Of a DNA stretch of 64,000 nucleotides, positions 1 to 12,078 are shown in pieces. The notes beneath the pieces are model-generated. The model had not been told where the DNA came from, did not search any database, and saw only the letters and a program-made list of their open reading frames with translations. Source of the DNA: Pezizomycotina sp. ARF18 (taxonomy: Eukaryota > Ascomycota); assembly GCA_002224055.1 (NCBI GenBank), contig AZLU01000010.1, positions 165,457 through 229,456 of the forward strand, read 5' to 3'. A program made the translations under genes and the position numbers. Positions within the stretch are counted from its first letter, which is position 1; each line of letters begins with the position of its first letter.

Positions 1-2770
1 ACGAAATCGTCTCGAGCGTCCAAGAGCCTTGCGACTAATAGCATCTCGAAGCTGTTTAAGGTAACGTAGGGTCGATCTTTTTTCATTTAGCGTTTGCACG
101 TTTTCTCATTTTATTTCGTTTTCATTTTTCTTCTTGTCGTCATACGGGCGAATTTTATTTGTGTGTTAGGTTCTGACAGATAAACTTCAATGATAGTCAT
201 TTCAAATCTTCGGCGCTGCGGCCGTGGGTTCCAGACTGCCAATAATATTGCCCAGCCTGAGGGTTCTAGCTGGAGAGAAGAAATCCTCGAGCTTTCTGTC
301 TAGCAAATAAGGGCGGATTCAAGGCAGAAAGTTTTGCAGTAGCCGTTTAGCGGACAATACACCTTACCATGGCTCTGAGAAAAAGCTATCTCGTACAAAC
401 GTTGGCAAAATGGCGAGCTAAAAGCTGCCCTACGGTTTGCAATGTGAGTCTGCGGATATTTCAGTATTCGCATTTGTGTTCAATATCACTTGAAAAAGAA
501 GTAAATGTGGCGGGCGTTTTGGCTCCTCTGCGGAGCCTGCTCGTATTATCCTTGCTCTACTTAAAGAGTTCATTCGAGACCCGGTGGAAGTGGAACTCAC
601 GACTCGAAAATGGCGAAGAAACAATACTAAGTAGCTTAAAAAGTTTCGAGAAAACTACCGAAAAACAAAAACCGTCAAAAGGTCTCGGGGATTCAAAGCC
701 GAAGCACACTTGTTGCTCAAAGGTAAAGGAACGCTCTCGTACCTGTTCCGACAAAAGTAGTAAGAATGGGCTTACTCGAACTCAGAAGTAACGATACGAA
801 CTTTTGGGGAATTAGATCCCCCTTTTGCCCAATACCGAACCAGCGAAGCCGAACGACCAAGATCTTCATTGCGCATTGTGGGGCGTGTTCGCGTCGAAGA
901 TACCCGCGGCAATGGTGGGCCATTCCTGGTTAGAAAACAATTCAGCACGAGGCCATTTTTCGCCAGACATCTTTCTTCGCCAAAACCACGAGATTTCTTA
1001 TCCTCATGGCCGGGCTTCCTTATCCAGCATGTCCAAAGGTCATGGTGCTTTGATCTCTATAGAAAATCGGCGAGTTACGAATTACTGGGGCATACACGGT
1101 AGGGGAAATTCCGTATCGGCAGTGTAGTATCTGCGATCGTCGAAGTGCCTTTTTAGCTAAGCAACTCTCCTCTTACGCTGTTATGCTCGTATCTGTGGAG
1201 TTTGGTGGATTTGGTTGCTCGATCTTTCTGCATGAGAAGAACGAGCATTGTGCCAAGCGGCTAACATTATTATTTGTTCCCCCTCCAACAGTCGGTCCAA
1301 AAATTCTCACTTCAACTGCCGTAAAAGGACAAGCTCTTCCCACGACAGTTGACCAGGCGTTTCATGTATCGCTCAGGCGATTGGCAACAATAACAAACAA
1401 GAACGCAACATCAAGTGGGAAAAGACAACTTACCAACGTTCCTTCCTTCATTTTTATTTTTATTTTTTTTTCACTCTAAGGTGTTCGCTATACTCTGCAG
1501 AATAAAATCTTCAAGCTTGGCGATTGTAATGTAATAAGTGACATTCGTCAGGACTAGAAATCGAGATTCAGCTCAAAATGACAGATTTCGAATATGGAAT
1601 TCGCAGACGTCTTTTCCGCCTAGCGAATCTCACATTGCGCCGTCAATGTCATTCTGCTTGCAAACGAAGATTCTTTGCATTCTCAGTCGGTGGCTGCGTC
1701 TTGGTCTGACAGAGGTTCAACCCAACTGGATCTTCAAATAAGTCTTTTTGGAAATACTGCGCATTCCGTGCTTGGGTCTCCACGGTCCTCCTCAGCAATC
1801 CAGGATTTCGCGGTTTTTCTCTAACGAAGAATAAATTCACTTCTTCAGGCCCTGCTCCGTGGTTGGCCTTAGGCAGAATAACTCAACGAAACATGAGTCT
1901 ATTTTCTTTTCCCTTACTGGCTCTGGTATGGAAAGCTTCCTACCTGGCATAGATACTTCCAAAAGTTTTACATGGATGGGACTATAAGCAAAGGGACTTG
2001 GGTTCCTTTCCTACCTTGAGGAAAAGGAACCCCCTTTAGATGCGGCTTGTAGATAGATATTGGAGCTCGCACTGAAACAAAACGAAAATTTCGGTCGAAC
2101 GCTCCACGGGTATATCGCCACTCTTATTGCATAGCACACTGCCAAGCTCAAGAGCGTCGCTAAGGGGAAATTTTCATAGTGGATTACTTATTGCGAAACA
2201 TTGCAGCAATGATTACCCAATATTTTCGTTCGAAAGCTTGTTACTGAAAGATTTTCATACACGCCGATTGGTTTATTTACGAGGAATCACGTCAGGTGGA
2301 AATGAGGAAATCTTGCAGGTTCAAGACTAAAGCGCGCAGAGGAAAAAAGGGTCGAAAAACCGTTCCACCCGAGGGTTCAACTTGAGTAAACGATCCTTTT
2401 CCCTTTTCTTCTTTGATGTTCATTCACTCATCGCTTACCTTTTTTATTGCAAGGATATTTGTTATTATTTTTCTCGTTCGGCTTCGAGGTCCACGTTTAC
2501 GAATTTACGGCGATTATTTCCCCATCCATCGTATCCTGCAGAACCTCCACCAAGACCTTGCAGCGACGATCCCGTCGCTGGTCTTGACAACCCAGTGAAC
2601 CCACCAACCCCAGGCAGCCCCTGCGCAACTTATTCTTTCTTTTTTCTTCGTGTCGTTTTTGGCGGAGCGCGCGTACCTCTAAGCTCAATCGCAACCCAAG
2701 GGTGACATCGAAGGCGGCGATATCTCCGGGCACGAGGGCAGCGTAGAGTCTGGGGAATGAACTCTGGTAC

Positions 2771-2792
2771 TTTTTTTTTTTTTTTTTTTTTT
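2771..2792. repeat. Poly(T) tract, 22 nt
   Basis: Uninterrupted T run. It is one of about a dozen A/T homopolymers of 20-30 nt in the window. Confidence 0.95.
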
Positions 2793-3043
2793 AATGAGCA
2801 GGATGAGGATCCCACCTTCAGGACCCCGCTTAACAATCAACATGAGGCCTCATTGGAGCTACTCCATGACTGCGAAAAAGTACCGTATACGGGAAAGGTG
2901 ACTTAAAAAGAGGGAAGCAAAGAGAAAAAGAAAAAGAAAAGAGACATTCTGAAAACGCAATGTAGCCATCTCATCATCGTTTGGAACAGAAACTTGCTAC
3001 TAAACAGAAGAAAGAAGAAAAAAGAATCATCCGAGAAGGATTT

Positions 3044-3048
<5 letters not shown>

Positions 3049-3074
<26 letters not shown>
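3049..3074. repeat. Poly(T) tract, 26 nt
   Basis: Uninterrupted T run followed by TTTC repeats. Such tracts in fungal promoters can exclude nucleosomes, and the next gene starts about 330 bp downstream. Confidence 0.95.
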
Positions 3075-3189
3075 CTTTCTTTCTTTCTTCTACTTAAATA
3101 TCGCATCTAAATAATAAGGATCGAGTTCCCACATCCCTTGCGAAATTGCCTCATTGAATTTTTCTTTTTTATTATATTCCAAAGGCGTT

Positions 3190-3242
3190 CCTTTTTTTTT
3201 TTTATATATATATTGGTATATATATATCAGGGAGTATATATG
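3190..3242 (+). promoter_or_regulatory. T-tract plus TATA-rich promoter region
   Basis: A T run is followed by two blocks of alternating TA (about 3203-3215 and 3219-3229) and a further TATATA, 165-220 bp upstream of the ATG at 3407. Position and composition fit a core promoter for the rhodopsin-like gene. The transcription start is inferred. Confidence 0.4.
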
Positions 3243-3406
3243 TGGGTGTAAAAGCGTTGATATTTCGCTATAACGGGGGGGACTGATATACTTAGTAGTC
3301 CCACATTTCGCCAGGGGGACTACCGAACAAACTCAACTTTTTGTGGGTATTTTACAAGGAACACAACATTATAAAAAAAAAAAAGAGAAGAAAGGGAAAA
3401 GCGACA

Positions 3407-5135
3407 ATGGGGATAAGCGGACACGACAAGGAGCAGCAGGCTCAGCTGCTGCTCCAGAACCTCCCGTCTTCGATGTCCGATCAGGAGAAGCTAACGTTCG
3501 TGCTGAGCTTCCTACCCGTGGCGGAGAGGAAGCTCTTCATGGAATACTTTGGCGATTCGAGGGGGCTATAGTGGCGCCGGTATGGTGGTTCTGTTATGCG
3601 CTCGCGACTGCGCTGTTTGCGATGCGCCTGTACGCTAGGTTATCGTTCGGTCCTACGGCAGGTTACGGTTCGACGACTGGTTGCAGGTCGCCAGTTTCCT
3701 AACGTTAAGCGGTAAGGATATCTATCGCTTGTCCATTTCCGACTCTCTTTTTTTTTTTATTATTATTAGTGGATGTTCTGAAGAAATGACACTGACACGA
3801 AATAGGCACGATGGCTTGCGTGTGGATCGTATACGTTAACGGACTAGGTCAAGGCCCACTGAAAGTAATCGCAACGGCGCAGGTCGAAGTTATTCTCAAA
3901 ACGTTTGGGCCGGGTCCATCTTGTACCTCGCCTCCTTCAGCTTCAGCAAGTTTTCTCTCATCTCGTTGTATTGGATGTTACTGGGTAACGTCAAGAGGGC
4001 ACGGAAGTACCTCATACCGTCCACCGCTTTTATTCTCATCAGCTCCGTGTTCTTAACCGTATGGAAGATTTTCGCCTGCATACCCATGAAGAGGCAGTAC
4101 ACTATCCTCGGCGACGGTTTGACCAGGCGTGTCACTGGTCGAACTGCGTCGTCCTGTACTCCGCTTACGGATTAACTGCGTGTCCGATTTCATACTAATC
4201 GGCCTGGCGTTCCCGCTACTGAACGGCCTAAAGTTGCCTCGCCGGGAGAAGATGGGAGTTTTCGCGATATTTTCGCTCACGGCGCTCATAATCGTCGCCT
4301 CAACGATCCGCGTAGCTATCATCAGGGCGACGAAGGACCTGCTCATGATTATCACGTGGAGCTTTATTGAAGCCGCATTGGCGCTGGCGGTTACCAGCAT
4401 ACCGTCTCTCAAGGCGATCTTCGGCAGGGTAATCAAGAACCACGCCCACAGGCCCAGTCGGAGCTGGTCCTGGTCTCGATCCCGCTCGAGATCACGTTCG
4501 AGTCAAGATCAAGATCACGCTCCCGGAAAAATTCCTACAGCTCGAAGAAAGGTATTGTGGATTCAAAAAGTGGCACGACGCAGGACGAACCGTTCGACCT
4601 TGAAATACCGACCAGGGCCATGGTAGTCAGCAAGGGAAAAGACGGCAGGTTCGGTATGGTGGAGCCGAAGGACTCGATGGAAATCTTCGCGGAGGCCGAA
4701 CCGCCGTTCAGGAAGGAGTCGAGGAAAGGGAGGATAGTGGATAGTCTGCCGCCGCAGATCGGGCCGCTGGATTCGCAGCTGTTCAATACGTGGGGGAGCA
4801 AAGTTAACGTTCTCACTACGAGCGCTACCGTCGAAAATAAGGAGGATGAGGATGCGATAGAGCCGGTGGAAGAGGTTAAGGAGAAGATGAGGGTCAATTT
4901 TAGCCGACCGTCGCTGCACAAGAGCCACCCCTCGGAGCCTCGCGTCGCGCACGAGCCGTTGAGAATATCTGAGGTGGTGTCGGTGGATAACGGCAACGCG
5001 AACAGGCTCACGTACTTCAATTCATCGGAGGGCAGCGAAGTTTCCGACCATCTGACCTACCTGGAGTCCCCGTCAAAATCGTCATTAGAATCCGCGCCGC
5101 CTCTACCGCCGACATCGCACGCTCATGCACTTTGA
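3407..5135 (+). CDS. Fungal-rhodopsin (SAT4-like) integral membrane protein 1
   Basis: The locus encodes a seven-helix membrane protein of the fungal rhodopsin-domain family, sometimes called Pth11-like or SAT4-like, whose function is mostly unknown. In order it shows an N-terminal soluble stretch with SMSDQEKLTFVLSFLP, a first helix with FALATALFAMRLYARL, the family signature RLRFDDW, a helix with IPSTAFILISSVFLTVWKIF, NCVSDFILIGLAFPLLNGLK followed by LPRREKMG, and WSFIEAALALAVTSIPSLK. These are diagnostic blocks in the right order. An intron of about 94 nt (3712-3805) joins the second block to TMACVWIVY. The cytoplasmic tail is long: an Arg-Ser dipeptide run near 4460-4510, then about 190 acidic and Ser-rich residues ending at 5135. 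The frame shifts near 3570, 3650, 3905, 4140 and 4530. Conservation across the breaks suggests indel errors, but a decayed gene cannot be excluded. Confidence 0.75.
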
Positions 5136-7956
5136 TTTATGTTTTCCTGGTTTCACTCTCGTTGTTTTGCACATCGGAAGTTTTCAGCTCATGCCATAGT
5201 ACCGGTTGTTTTTTTTAAGAGTTTAATCACGGAGTTCTTCCTTTCTCGGTTGTTTCTTATTCTTCCCTGCTAAAGCTCAGTCATACCTTTTTCTCCGGGG
5301 GTTTACTTCCCTTAATCACCAGTCATTCTCTAATTCGCATTTCACTTCTCTGCGGTATACCTTTTTTCCCATTTTCTTCAAACATTCCTTAGAACTCCTT
5401 TTCAAAAAAATGTCGATTTCTATTTTCCCTCATTTGTATAACATCATTCTTCTCGGCATTCTCATTGTAGATAATTTCTTGGGTAATTCCGTCGGCGCAG
5501 TTTGGGCGATAAATTTGTCGTTCTTTTGTATATAAGATACCATTGCCTTACGAAAAAAGTATCGAAATTGAAGGAAACCAAACTAAACTACCAGGAGATA
5601 CATTATACGAGACACTCGCATAAGAAAAGACCATGGGGAAAGATCTCCGTTCGTCTGCTAATCTCCGCGATACCGAAAAGTAGAGCAACAATCACAAAAA
5701 GAGCTGGATCGATAAGGAAGCGAGCGATGCAACTGTTTTTGTGGAAGGATGAGCGTATATCAATTGATCAATAGGCCCGCTCCGTACCATTTTCGGTCTA
5801 AACAAGCACGCTCAAGTTTAGTAGTGTAAAATGGCTGGAAATACTGTCAAAATGCATTTTAACGCTCAAATCTCAAAGTCGAGGACGATCGGATCTTGAA
5901 CTTGCCGTATTTTCATCCTTCCATCTCATCTTTCAGTCTAATGTTATTCTTGGACGTTTTATTAGTCCAAAACGTTGGATAGTGAAAGGGCAGGCATCGG
6001 AGGTTTCATATTCACCTCAGCAACTTTTACTTCCCTGCACTGTGGTACCGTCTATACTCACCTTTTCCCTATCATTGGGAAGATTAACGCTTTACTAAGA
6101 AGAAATCAATATATCATGATTGAAGAAAACCCTCTCGTTCCATATTTTTATGGTGAAAGGCTAGGCTTACCTTCGGCGCTGAACCCTTATATTACCGTTT
6201 GTATTCTTAGATTCTAGAAGTACGCACGGATACGTGTGTGATCCTGTTTTCCTATTGATTCGATCCGGTCGTCGAAATAACCTAAAGGGTTGTAATTTCT
6301 TAGCTACCTAGAATAGCGACGGCTTAGACTCTCAATTGCGAGTTTTTTTATCTAGGTTTTGCTACTTTGCTTATATCTCGAATATAAGAATCGTTGTACA
6401 AGGGTCTGTTTCGCATCTAAGAAAGAAAAAAGAAAATAAGAAACAGAAAAGGAAAATCAAAGATCCGAAAGTCCCAGTAAATTTTCTAACAGATGCCTAT
6501 GAAGTTCTAGAGTCCTTACGCTTCTTTTGGCGCTCTCAGGCTCCTTCTGTCAGGGATATGTAACTAAGTTCATGAATTCTTCCCGTTAATCGCGATCTTT
6601 CCATTCATACTAGTAGATAATTATTTATCCTTTGGCTGCCTTAAGTACGGCTCAGAGTATCTCAAACGAGACAATTCGAACGGGAGCTCTGCGCCAAATT
6701 CCAATCGGCAGCGGGAAATTTTAGATAGGAAAATAAGTAATAGCTCTAAGCGATTGGTATGCCGGTATTATCTATCGATATTGTCAATGGCCCGAAGAAT
6801 ATACCGGTGAAGGCTCTAATTTTCTAAATTAACTGTAGCTTGACGGATATCTTCGTTTATGTCCGCCTCGTTATGCGATATCAAACAAGAAGTTCCAATA
6901 AAAATACTTGAAACGAAGGGTCTCAAACATAAGAAAATGAAATAATGATTATGCCTTAGTATGGAATCGGAAGACGGAAATGACATAGACAAACGGATAT
7001 TTGAATCCCGTTGGAACAGTTCTAGTCTACCTCACAACCAGGAATCAATGTCTCCTAAACAGCTCACTAGGCTTTCTAGTATTCTAATTATATCCTAAAT
7101 TTCAACGTTTGTCGCTACCTGATGCGACATATGGTTTGAGTTTTAACCTTGATCCTTGAAGTGAACATCAGACTTTACCTAACGACGATATTCTCCCAGT
7201 AATTAATTCTATGAATCGCGATTCAAAGTGCGGAAGGCAAGCCTGCGTTGTAATAATTATACGGCATATTTCTAATGCTCCGTATACAATATTTACGGGA
7301 AGTCTATTCCAGGACGATGTTTTATTCGATTCTATCCCTAGTGTGTTAACTTATTCACTAGTATAACTGCCGATTTTGGTTGCTGTTACACAAAACTCTA
7401 TTACTCCACAATATCTAACGGTACACAACTCGAAATGCGCCTAGTTTCAACCCCTATAATATATAAAGGAACCCTTGATCATAACTTCATACGTCTCAAC
7501 ACTCAAGATAGGACCATAAATCATAGTCGGTAGAAAACAAATCATACATACTTACAGCTCAGTCACTATTGATGTGTGTTGCGTCATGCGTCTATTTGTA
7601 TGTCAATATATAGCTACTTTTGACTTTAGATATACGTATGAAAATGACAATCCATGCTAAAGTAGATAGAGGAGTTAAGATTATAATCAACAAGTTATGC
7701 GACGAGCGCCGATATAGTTAATCCGACTTTGGGAGCTTTAAGCTAAGTAATAATACGATTGTGTTATTTTACATTGTCTCTAACGCTGTAAAAACATGGA
7801 AAGGTATTGATAATTCCTTAAGGGCGTCGGAGGTATAATAATAATAACACACCTCGATTAACCAGAATCTACAAAAAAAAAATGAAGAGAAACTATTTTG
7901 TATGCACTAAAATAATCAAGTTCAATTTGGGCTATATATCGAAGAATTAGGAAAAC
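5136..7956. other. Intergenic, no gene seen
   Basis: AT-rich DNA with only short open frames (for example 5502-5774, 5975-6217 and 6336-6563 on +). None resembles a protein family. I see no repeat or RNA gene. Confidence 0.5.
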
Positions 7957-9056
7957 TCATTTGTTTCCGGTAAACGAAACCTCCTGCGAAAGCTTGACAC
8001 CCGTGCACCCGGTAACATCCGACTTATCGCTCATAGCGGCAACTTTGATGTAATGGGAAAAGCTATCGTCTTCATTGTCACTGCTTGCCGGACAAGCGTA
8101 AAACCGCCGTTCTTGCCCGTCCTCGTTGGTAAAATTCATCACGTCTCCCTGGAGCGCGATAATCGACGAAATCGTAAGATCCCTGTTCGGCACGCTGCCG
8201 ATCTTTAGCTGGCACAGGTTACTTTTAACGGAGGTATCGGCGGTCTCCGGGTCGTCGAAAAACACAATATCGTTGTCACCGTCGGCCAACTGCTTTGCGC
8301 GGTTTATGTAGAACTCCCGGCCGCCGCCTGCCGTGCCCGCTACGACCCTCCCGTTGAGGTGGGAAACGGTTAGGCCGTTTAGGGCTTGATCCGCGCTGCG
8401 GACGTAGACAAAAAACTTTGACTGCGGCGCGTTGTGGAGATTAAGACTAACGCCGCTATCTGCTTCGGTATGAGGAGCGGTGGCCGGCGTGGGGTTGTGG
8501 TGAACGGTCCGCGTGTGCGTTTTCCTGACGGTCCTACTCTTGACAACATCGCTTGTCTGAACGGCGTAGACGACGTTCGTCGGCGCGTGTCGGATGGTCC
8601 TCGTTTCGTAGAGGCCATTTCCAACATCTAGCGCAAGTACCGTCGGTCGCGCTACATGAGTCGTCCTACGCGCTACGTACGGATCACCGTGCACGCCGTA
8701 CGTATGCGTATATACGTGATGACTGATCGCATTAACATACGGAGGACGAACGGGTCTTCCCGTAGCGTCGTACTCGTAGTAAGTTACCGTCTTTGTGGGG
8801 AAAATACGAAATCGTAGAACGGAGCTACCGCGTAGGTAGTCGCTGCAGCCTTACAAGATCCCGGAGGAGGATATATGGATGTTACTGGCTGGTAAGGGTC
8901 GTAGATGTTCTCGGCGGGCAGTGAGGGCAAGGCGTATACTTGAAGGGTGGAAGACGTGTGTCGGGCGGTGATGCTGCTGATATCGATCTCGGAGGACACA
9001 TCACGTTTATCATGCTGCCGGTTGCAAAGGCAGCGAGTGGCAGGTATAGTACGCAT
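7957..9056 (-). CDS. Probable secreted protein of unknown function
   Basis: I do not recognise the family. The main open frame (stop at 7957) encodes about 245 residues and extends upstream past position 8694 in the same frame as TVTYYEYDATGRPVRPPY. One frameshift near 8790 joins it to an N-terminal frame starting at 9056. The N terminus reads MRTI, then a hydrophobic segment LPLAAFATG in a shifted frame, then HDKRDV, which looks like a signal peptide followed by a Lys-Arg Kex2 site. The middle is rich in Tyr, Thr, Val, Pro and His. The C-terminal ~150 residues look like a compact domain with two Cys pairs (CQL, YACPAS, GCTG). Secretion is inferred from the N terminus, which needs one or two indels to read through. 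A downstream 3' untranslated region precedes 7.9 kb. Confidence 0.55.
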
Positions 9057-9408
9057 TGCGTACTCCAGTAAATAAACTGGCGTACGAGATCATGGTTGCA
9101 AATAATAGTATAGCTCGTTGATTATTGATCCTCCCTATATTCTAAAATGTTAGCATTCGAGGTCGCTACATCGAATGAAGATCTTGCGTACTTGCCTCAA
9201 CCAAAAATTGATCACCTAGCTGGGTGGATCAGTGAACGACAGTCGACACAAGAGAGAACGAGTATTAAAAATTATGAAATAATAATATTCAAAACAAAGA
9301 AGGACAAAATCAATACAAGAAATTACGACTATACAATAAAAAAAAGGCTCCCTATGAAACAACAACAGCAAAAATAAAAAAGAGAATAAAGTTTATGGGA
9401 ATGCATTC

Positions 9409-9423
9409 GCGGTTCAGAACCGC
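9409..9423. repeat. 15-bp palindrome
   Basis: GCGGTTCAGAACCGC is a perfect palindrome around a central A, about 50 bp upstream of the small frame at 9461. It could bind a dimeric factor or be chance. Confidence 0.4.
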
Positions 9424-9460
9424 CAATTATGTGGAATCTGGACGGATGCATCCATAAATT

Positions 9461-9706
9461 TTGTTTTGCATTCTTCGTGATAATTTCGGGCTTGTGATTG
9501 GCGTGTCCTGGAATTCTTCACCTGATAATGTGCAATATCAGCTTTCTGAGCGCGGCAGGGATAGTTGGATTGTGAATCAGCCTGTTCTGGAATGCAGGTA
9601 CGGGAAGCTGCATCCGCAGTACTTTCAGGGTCTGTTTGATAGCAAAGGACATGAACATCAGTTTACCGAGATTTTGGAGGTAATTTACGATCATTCAGTG
9701 ATCTGA
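9461..9706 (+). CDS. Small hypothetical protein (81 aa)
   Basis: An uninterrupted frame with ATG at 9461 and TGA at 9704-9706. The product is hydrophilic with good amino-acid variety (for example DSWIVNQPVLECRYGKLHPQ and FDSKGHEHQF) and lacks the low-complexity look of neighbouring chance frames. The frame is also open upstream to about 9450. I recognise no family and no intron. It may be an exon of a larger broken gene or a chance frame. Confidence 0.25.
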   Translation: MFCILRDNFGLVIGVSWNSSPDNVQYQLSERGRDSWIVNQPVLECRYGKLHPQYFQGLFDSKGHEHQFTEILEVIYDHSVI

Positions 9707-10569
9707 AAATAAGTATATCTAGGGGGGCCTTAGTCGCTCGGTGTTGCACTACTGAATTCATGAGCGCTTAACTTTGCGCTAGTGTTGACAGTTAACTTCA
9801 ATCAATTAAAGCAGCATGGATATAAAAGTAAATATACTGGCTGCATAATTCTATATTCGCTAATAATTTGAGGACGTCGAGACGCTGAGATTCTTTTGCC
9901 TAGGAATAGTTTGAGCAAAGAAATATATATATGGCGCTAGTCATATCGATATCAAAACCTCCGGCATGATAAGACATAATGTTAGAGTATACGAACCAAC
10001 GATCAACATACCATCCATAATTAGAAATAAGGGGAAATATCTTGGAGTATTGTCCAACAAGGGGCGACTTCTCTGGGTAAGCAGCTTGCGTAGGCGATGG
10101 GGTATTTCCATTTCCCGAAGCCCAGAAGTACTGCTACAATCTCCAATACTTATTAAAATCAGCCGATATAAGTATCCCCGACGTCGACAGCTGATTTTGA
10201 TATTATTGAATTTATAAGCGATAAGAATAGTATCCTTATATACAGCTAAACCCATATTTATACAGCTAACCAAACAGATATAGAACCTGTTACCTATTTA
10301 ACCGAAATTTATCGTGCATGTGCTTCTAGCGGCGGCGATACCATTTGTATGCCAAGGTCGCTGGCGTCCATCCAGCACTATCTCTATTAATTTCGTCCCT
10401 GCCGTGCTTCTCCTTGTCTGCATTCCCAGGACCCCTGCTCGGCGTCAGCTCCCCAAACTTCGCTCGCTTTCAAGGCTTACTGTACTGTCAACGATCGAAT
10501 CATTTCTCCCACCATCCTTGGAACTGGCTTTCGAAATAGAGCTAATTCTCTTTTCGCTTTCGCCAGCGC

Positions 10570-12078
10570 TTAGAATATCTTCCGCATCATGCCGTTTCTA
10601 TACTCATTAATGTTCATCTCAAGATCCTCCGCGTAGGTGTCATCATCGGCTGTATACAATCCGCCGCCGTTCTTAGTTCTGCTATTTGTAAACGCGGTTG
10701 ATCCGATGGTCCTCGGATTGCTCGTGGTTTCTTTTTTAGAGCCGTAGGTTGGGCAGTGCGAACGGTACCATAGCCTATAAGACGGGGTGCGTAGTGCATG
10801 AATAGAGATTTGAGAGAGGGTACGGAGGCGCAGATTATTGCGAGGTGGACTTCGAAGAGAGACCAGATGGCAATTTCGCATTCGGTCCAGTTGACGTCGA
10901 AGCTGCGGGCGAAATCGACGAGGGAGAATAGACGGAAAATGGATGTTATGCATGCGCTATGGAGAATTATAAGTTGTTAGAAAGGCATGTGTGGGCGCTT
11001 TTTGTAATTTCGATTAGGGTAGCGTGTAGCCATGAATGAATAGGATTTGCGCGGATGGAGAACATACAAAGCGCCTAGTCCGAAGATAGAGATAACAATA
11101 ACTTTTTCTCGAAGACGAAGCTTTAGACGTACAACGACGGCTACGGGCATGAAACTGTAACAGTAGTTGTTTTCGGTTAAATTAGTATAAGCACGGAAGC
11201 AATGTTTAAAGTCATTTTGCGCTCGAGAAACTTACAAAACGACGAAATCCGAGATAATGTTGATTATTCCCATCGATTGAAATAGCGCGAGCCGGTCGAT
11301 GCATTTCAAGTCTTCGGCAGGATAATTCCAATAATCGAAGGGCTAAACGAACTATCATTAGCAAATCTCTTCCCGTATACATATGGTAATAAAACACACC
11401 TTGCACTGAAAAGCAACCGCGAACTCAAACGCAACCGCAATAAGGGTAAACACCGCCACCGTACTCAGCACGATCCTTCTAAAAAGCCAATGCGGTGATA
11501 GCTCCATGTAAAACAACAGCAGCGACATCTTAACCAGTAATAAATTCGGGAAATACAATAACTGGCATACGTAGCACAGAACCAAATTCCATTTGTACTG
11601 CGCGTATGTGACATCATATGTGTGCTTCCCAGCTCCGAACTTGTATGCCGCCGTAAGTTCAACGGATTCGGCAATGTATTGGACCATCAACGCGCCGAGG
11701 AGCATTATGTCGTTGCCTCGTATGCCGCCGCAGTACTTATGCCGCGAATACATCCGCAGTGCAACGACGAAAGTTGTTATGGCTGTAAGAATGTATATGA
11801 CAATCTTCGCGGAGGGGTGTTGTCCGGATGGTCGAGACCTTTCACTATTTTCGGAAGGTCGGATACCTTCGTTGTGTTACCGAAAGCTATGAGGTATAGT
11901 GATTTGAGCTCATGGCCATTGTGGTGCGGTATGGAGCCATTTAGGATAGCCTCAAGGCGTGGAGAGGCGACGATTTGGGTGAATGTCTGATGGTAGAACT
12001 GTTCAACGTTCGTCTGTAATGCTAGACTAAACTTATAATAGCATTTATATCTAGCTTTGCGATTTCGGATGCGTTCAT
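10570..12078 (-). CDS. Fungal-rhodopsin (SAT4-like) integral membrane protein 2
   Basis: Second member of the fungal rhodopsin-domain family, only distantly similar to the copy at 3.4 kb. The start at 12078 reads MNASEIAKLDINAIIS after a good TACC context. In order: an N-terminal soluble part, helix 1 IVIYILTAITTFVVALRMYS, GNDIMLLGALMVQYIAES, a helix pair YVCQLLYFPNLLLVKMSLLL, FEFAVAFQC, then PFDYWNYPAEDLKCID (the conserved Cys between helices), IINIISDFVVL, VVVRLKLRLREK and IWSLFEVHLAIICASVPSL. Three introns fit these blocks: 11343-11399 (57 nt), 11155-11235 (81 nt) and 10957-11067 (111 nt, GTATGT donor, TCTAAC branch). The basic, then acidic, tail ends at 10570 in one frame or 10614 in the other. 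Frameshifts lie near 12030, 11806 and in the tail. Family assignment is firm; ligand and role are unknown. Confidence 0.8.

Larger units (their letters stand above)
1..3340. other. Gene-poor left end
   Basis: No recognisable gene. The first 69 bases are open on the + strand and end in TAG at 67-69, so they could be the last codons of a gene to the left. Short open frames occur at 369-791, 869-1102 and 1183-1479 on the + strand, but none resembles a known family and none has a convincing exon structure. Several long T tracts lie at 2.77-3.2 kb. Confidence 0.5.
9057..10569. other. Intergenic, one small candidate frame
   Basis: Mostly AT-rich sequence with no recognised gene. It contains the small open frame at 9461-9706 and a 15-bp palindrome at 9409-9423, both listed separately. 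Open frames around 9941-10273 on both strands look like chance frames. Confidence 0.45.

Noticed and set aside
369-1127. Overlapping frames at the left end considered as exons of one gene
   Set aside because: Possible donor at 443, but joining the pieces leaves stops and the products match nothing I know.
4053-5020. Minus-strand frames of 127-161 residues under the first rhodopsin-like gene
   Set aside because: The + strand carries the conserved family blocks; these are shadows.
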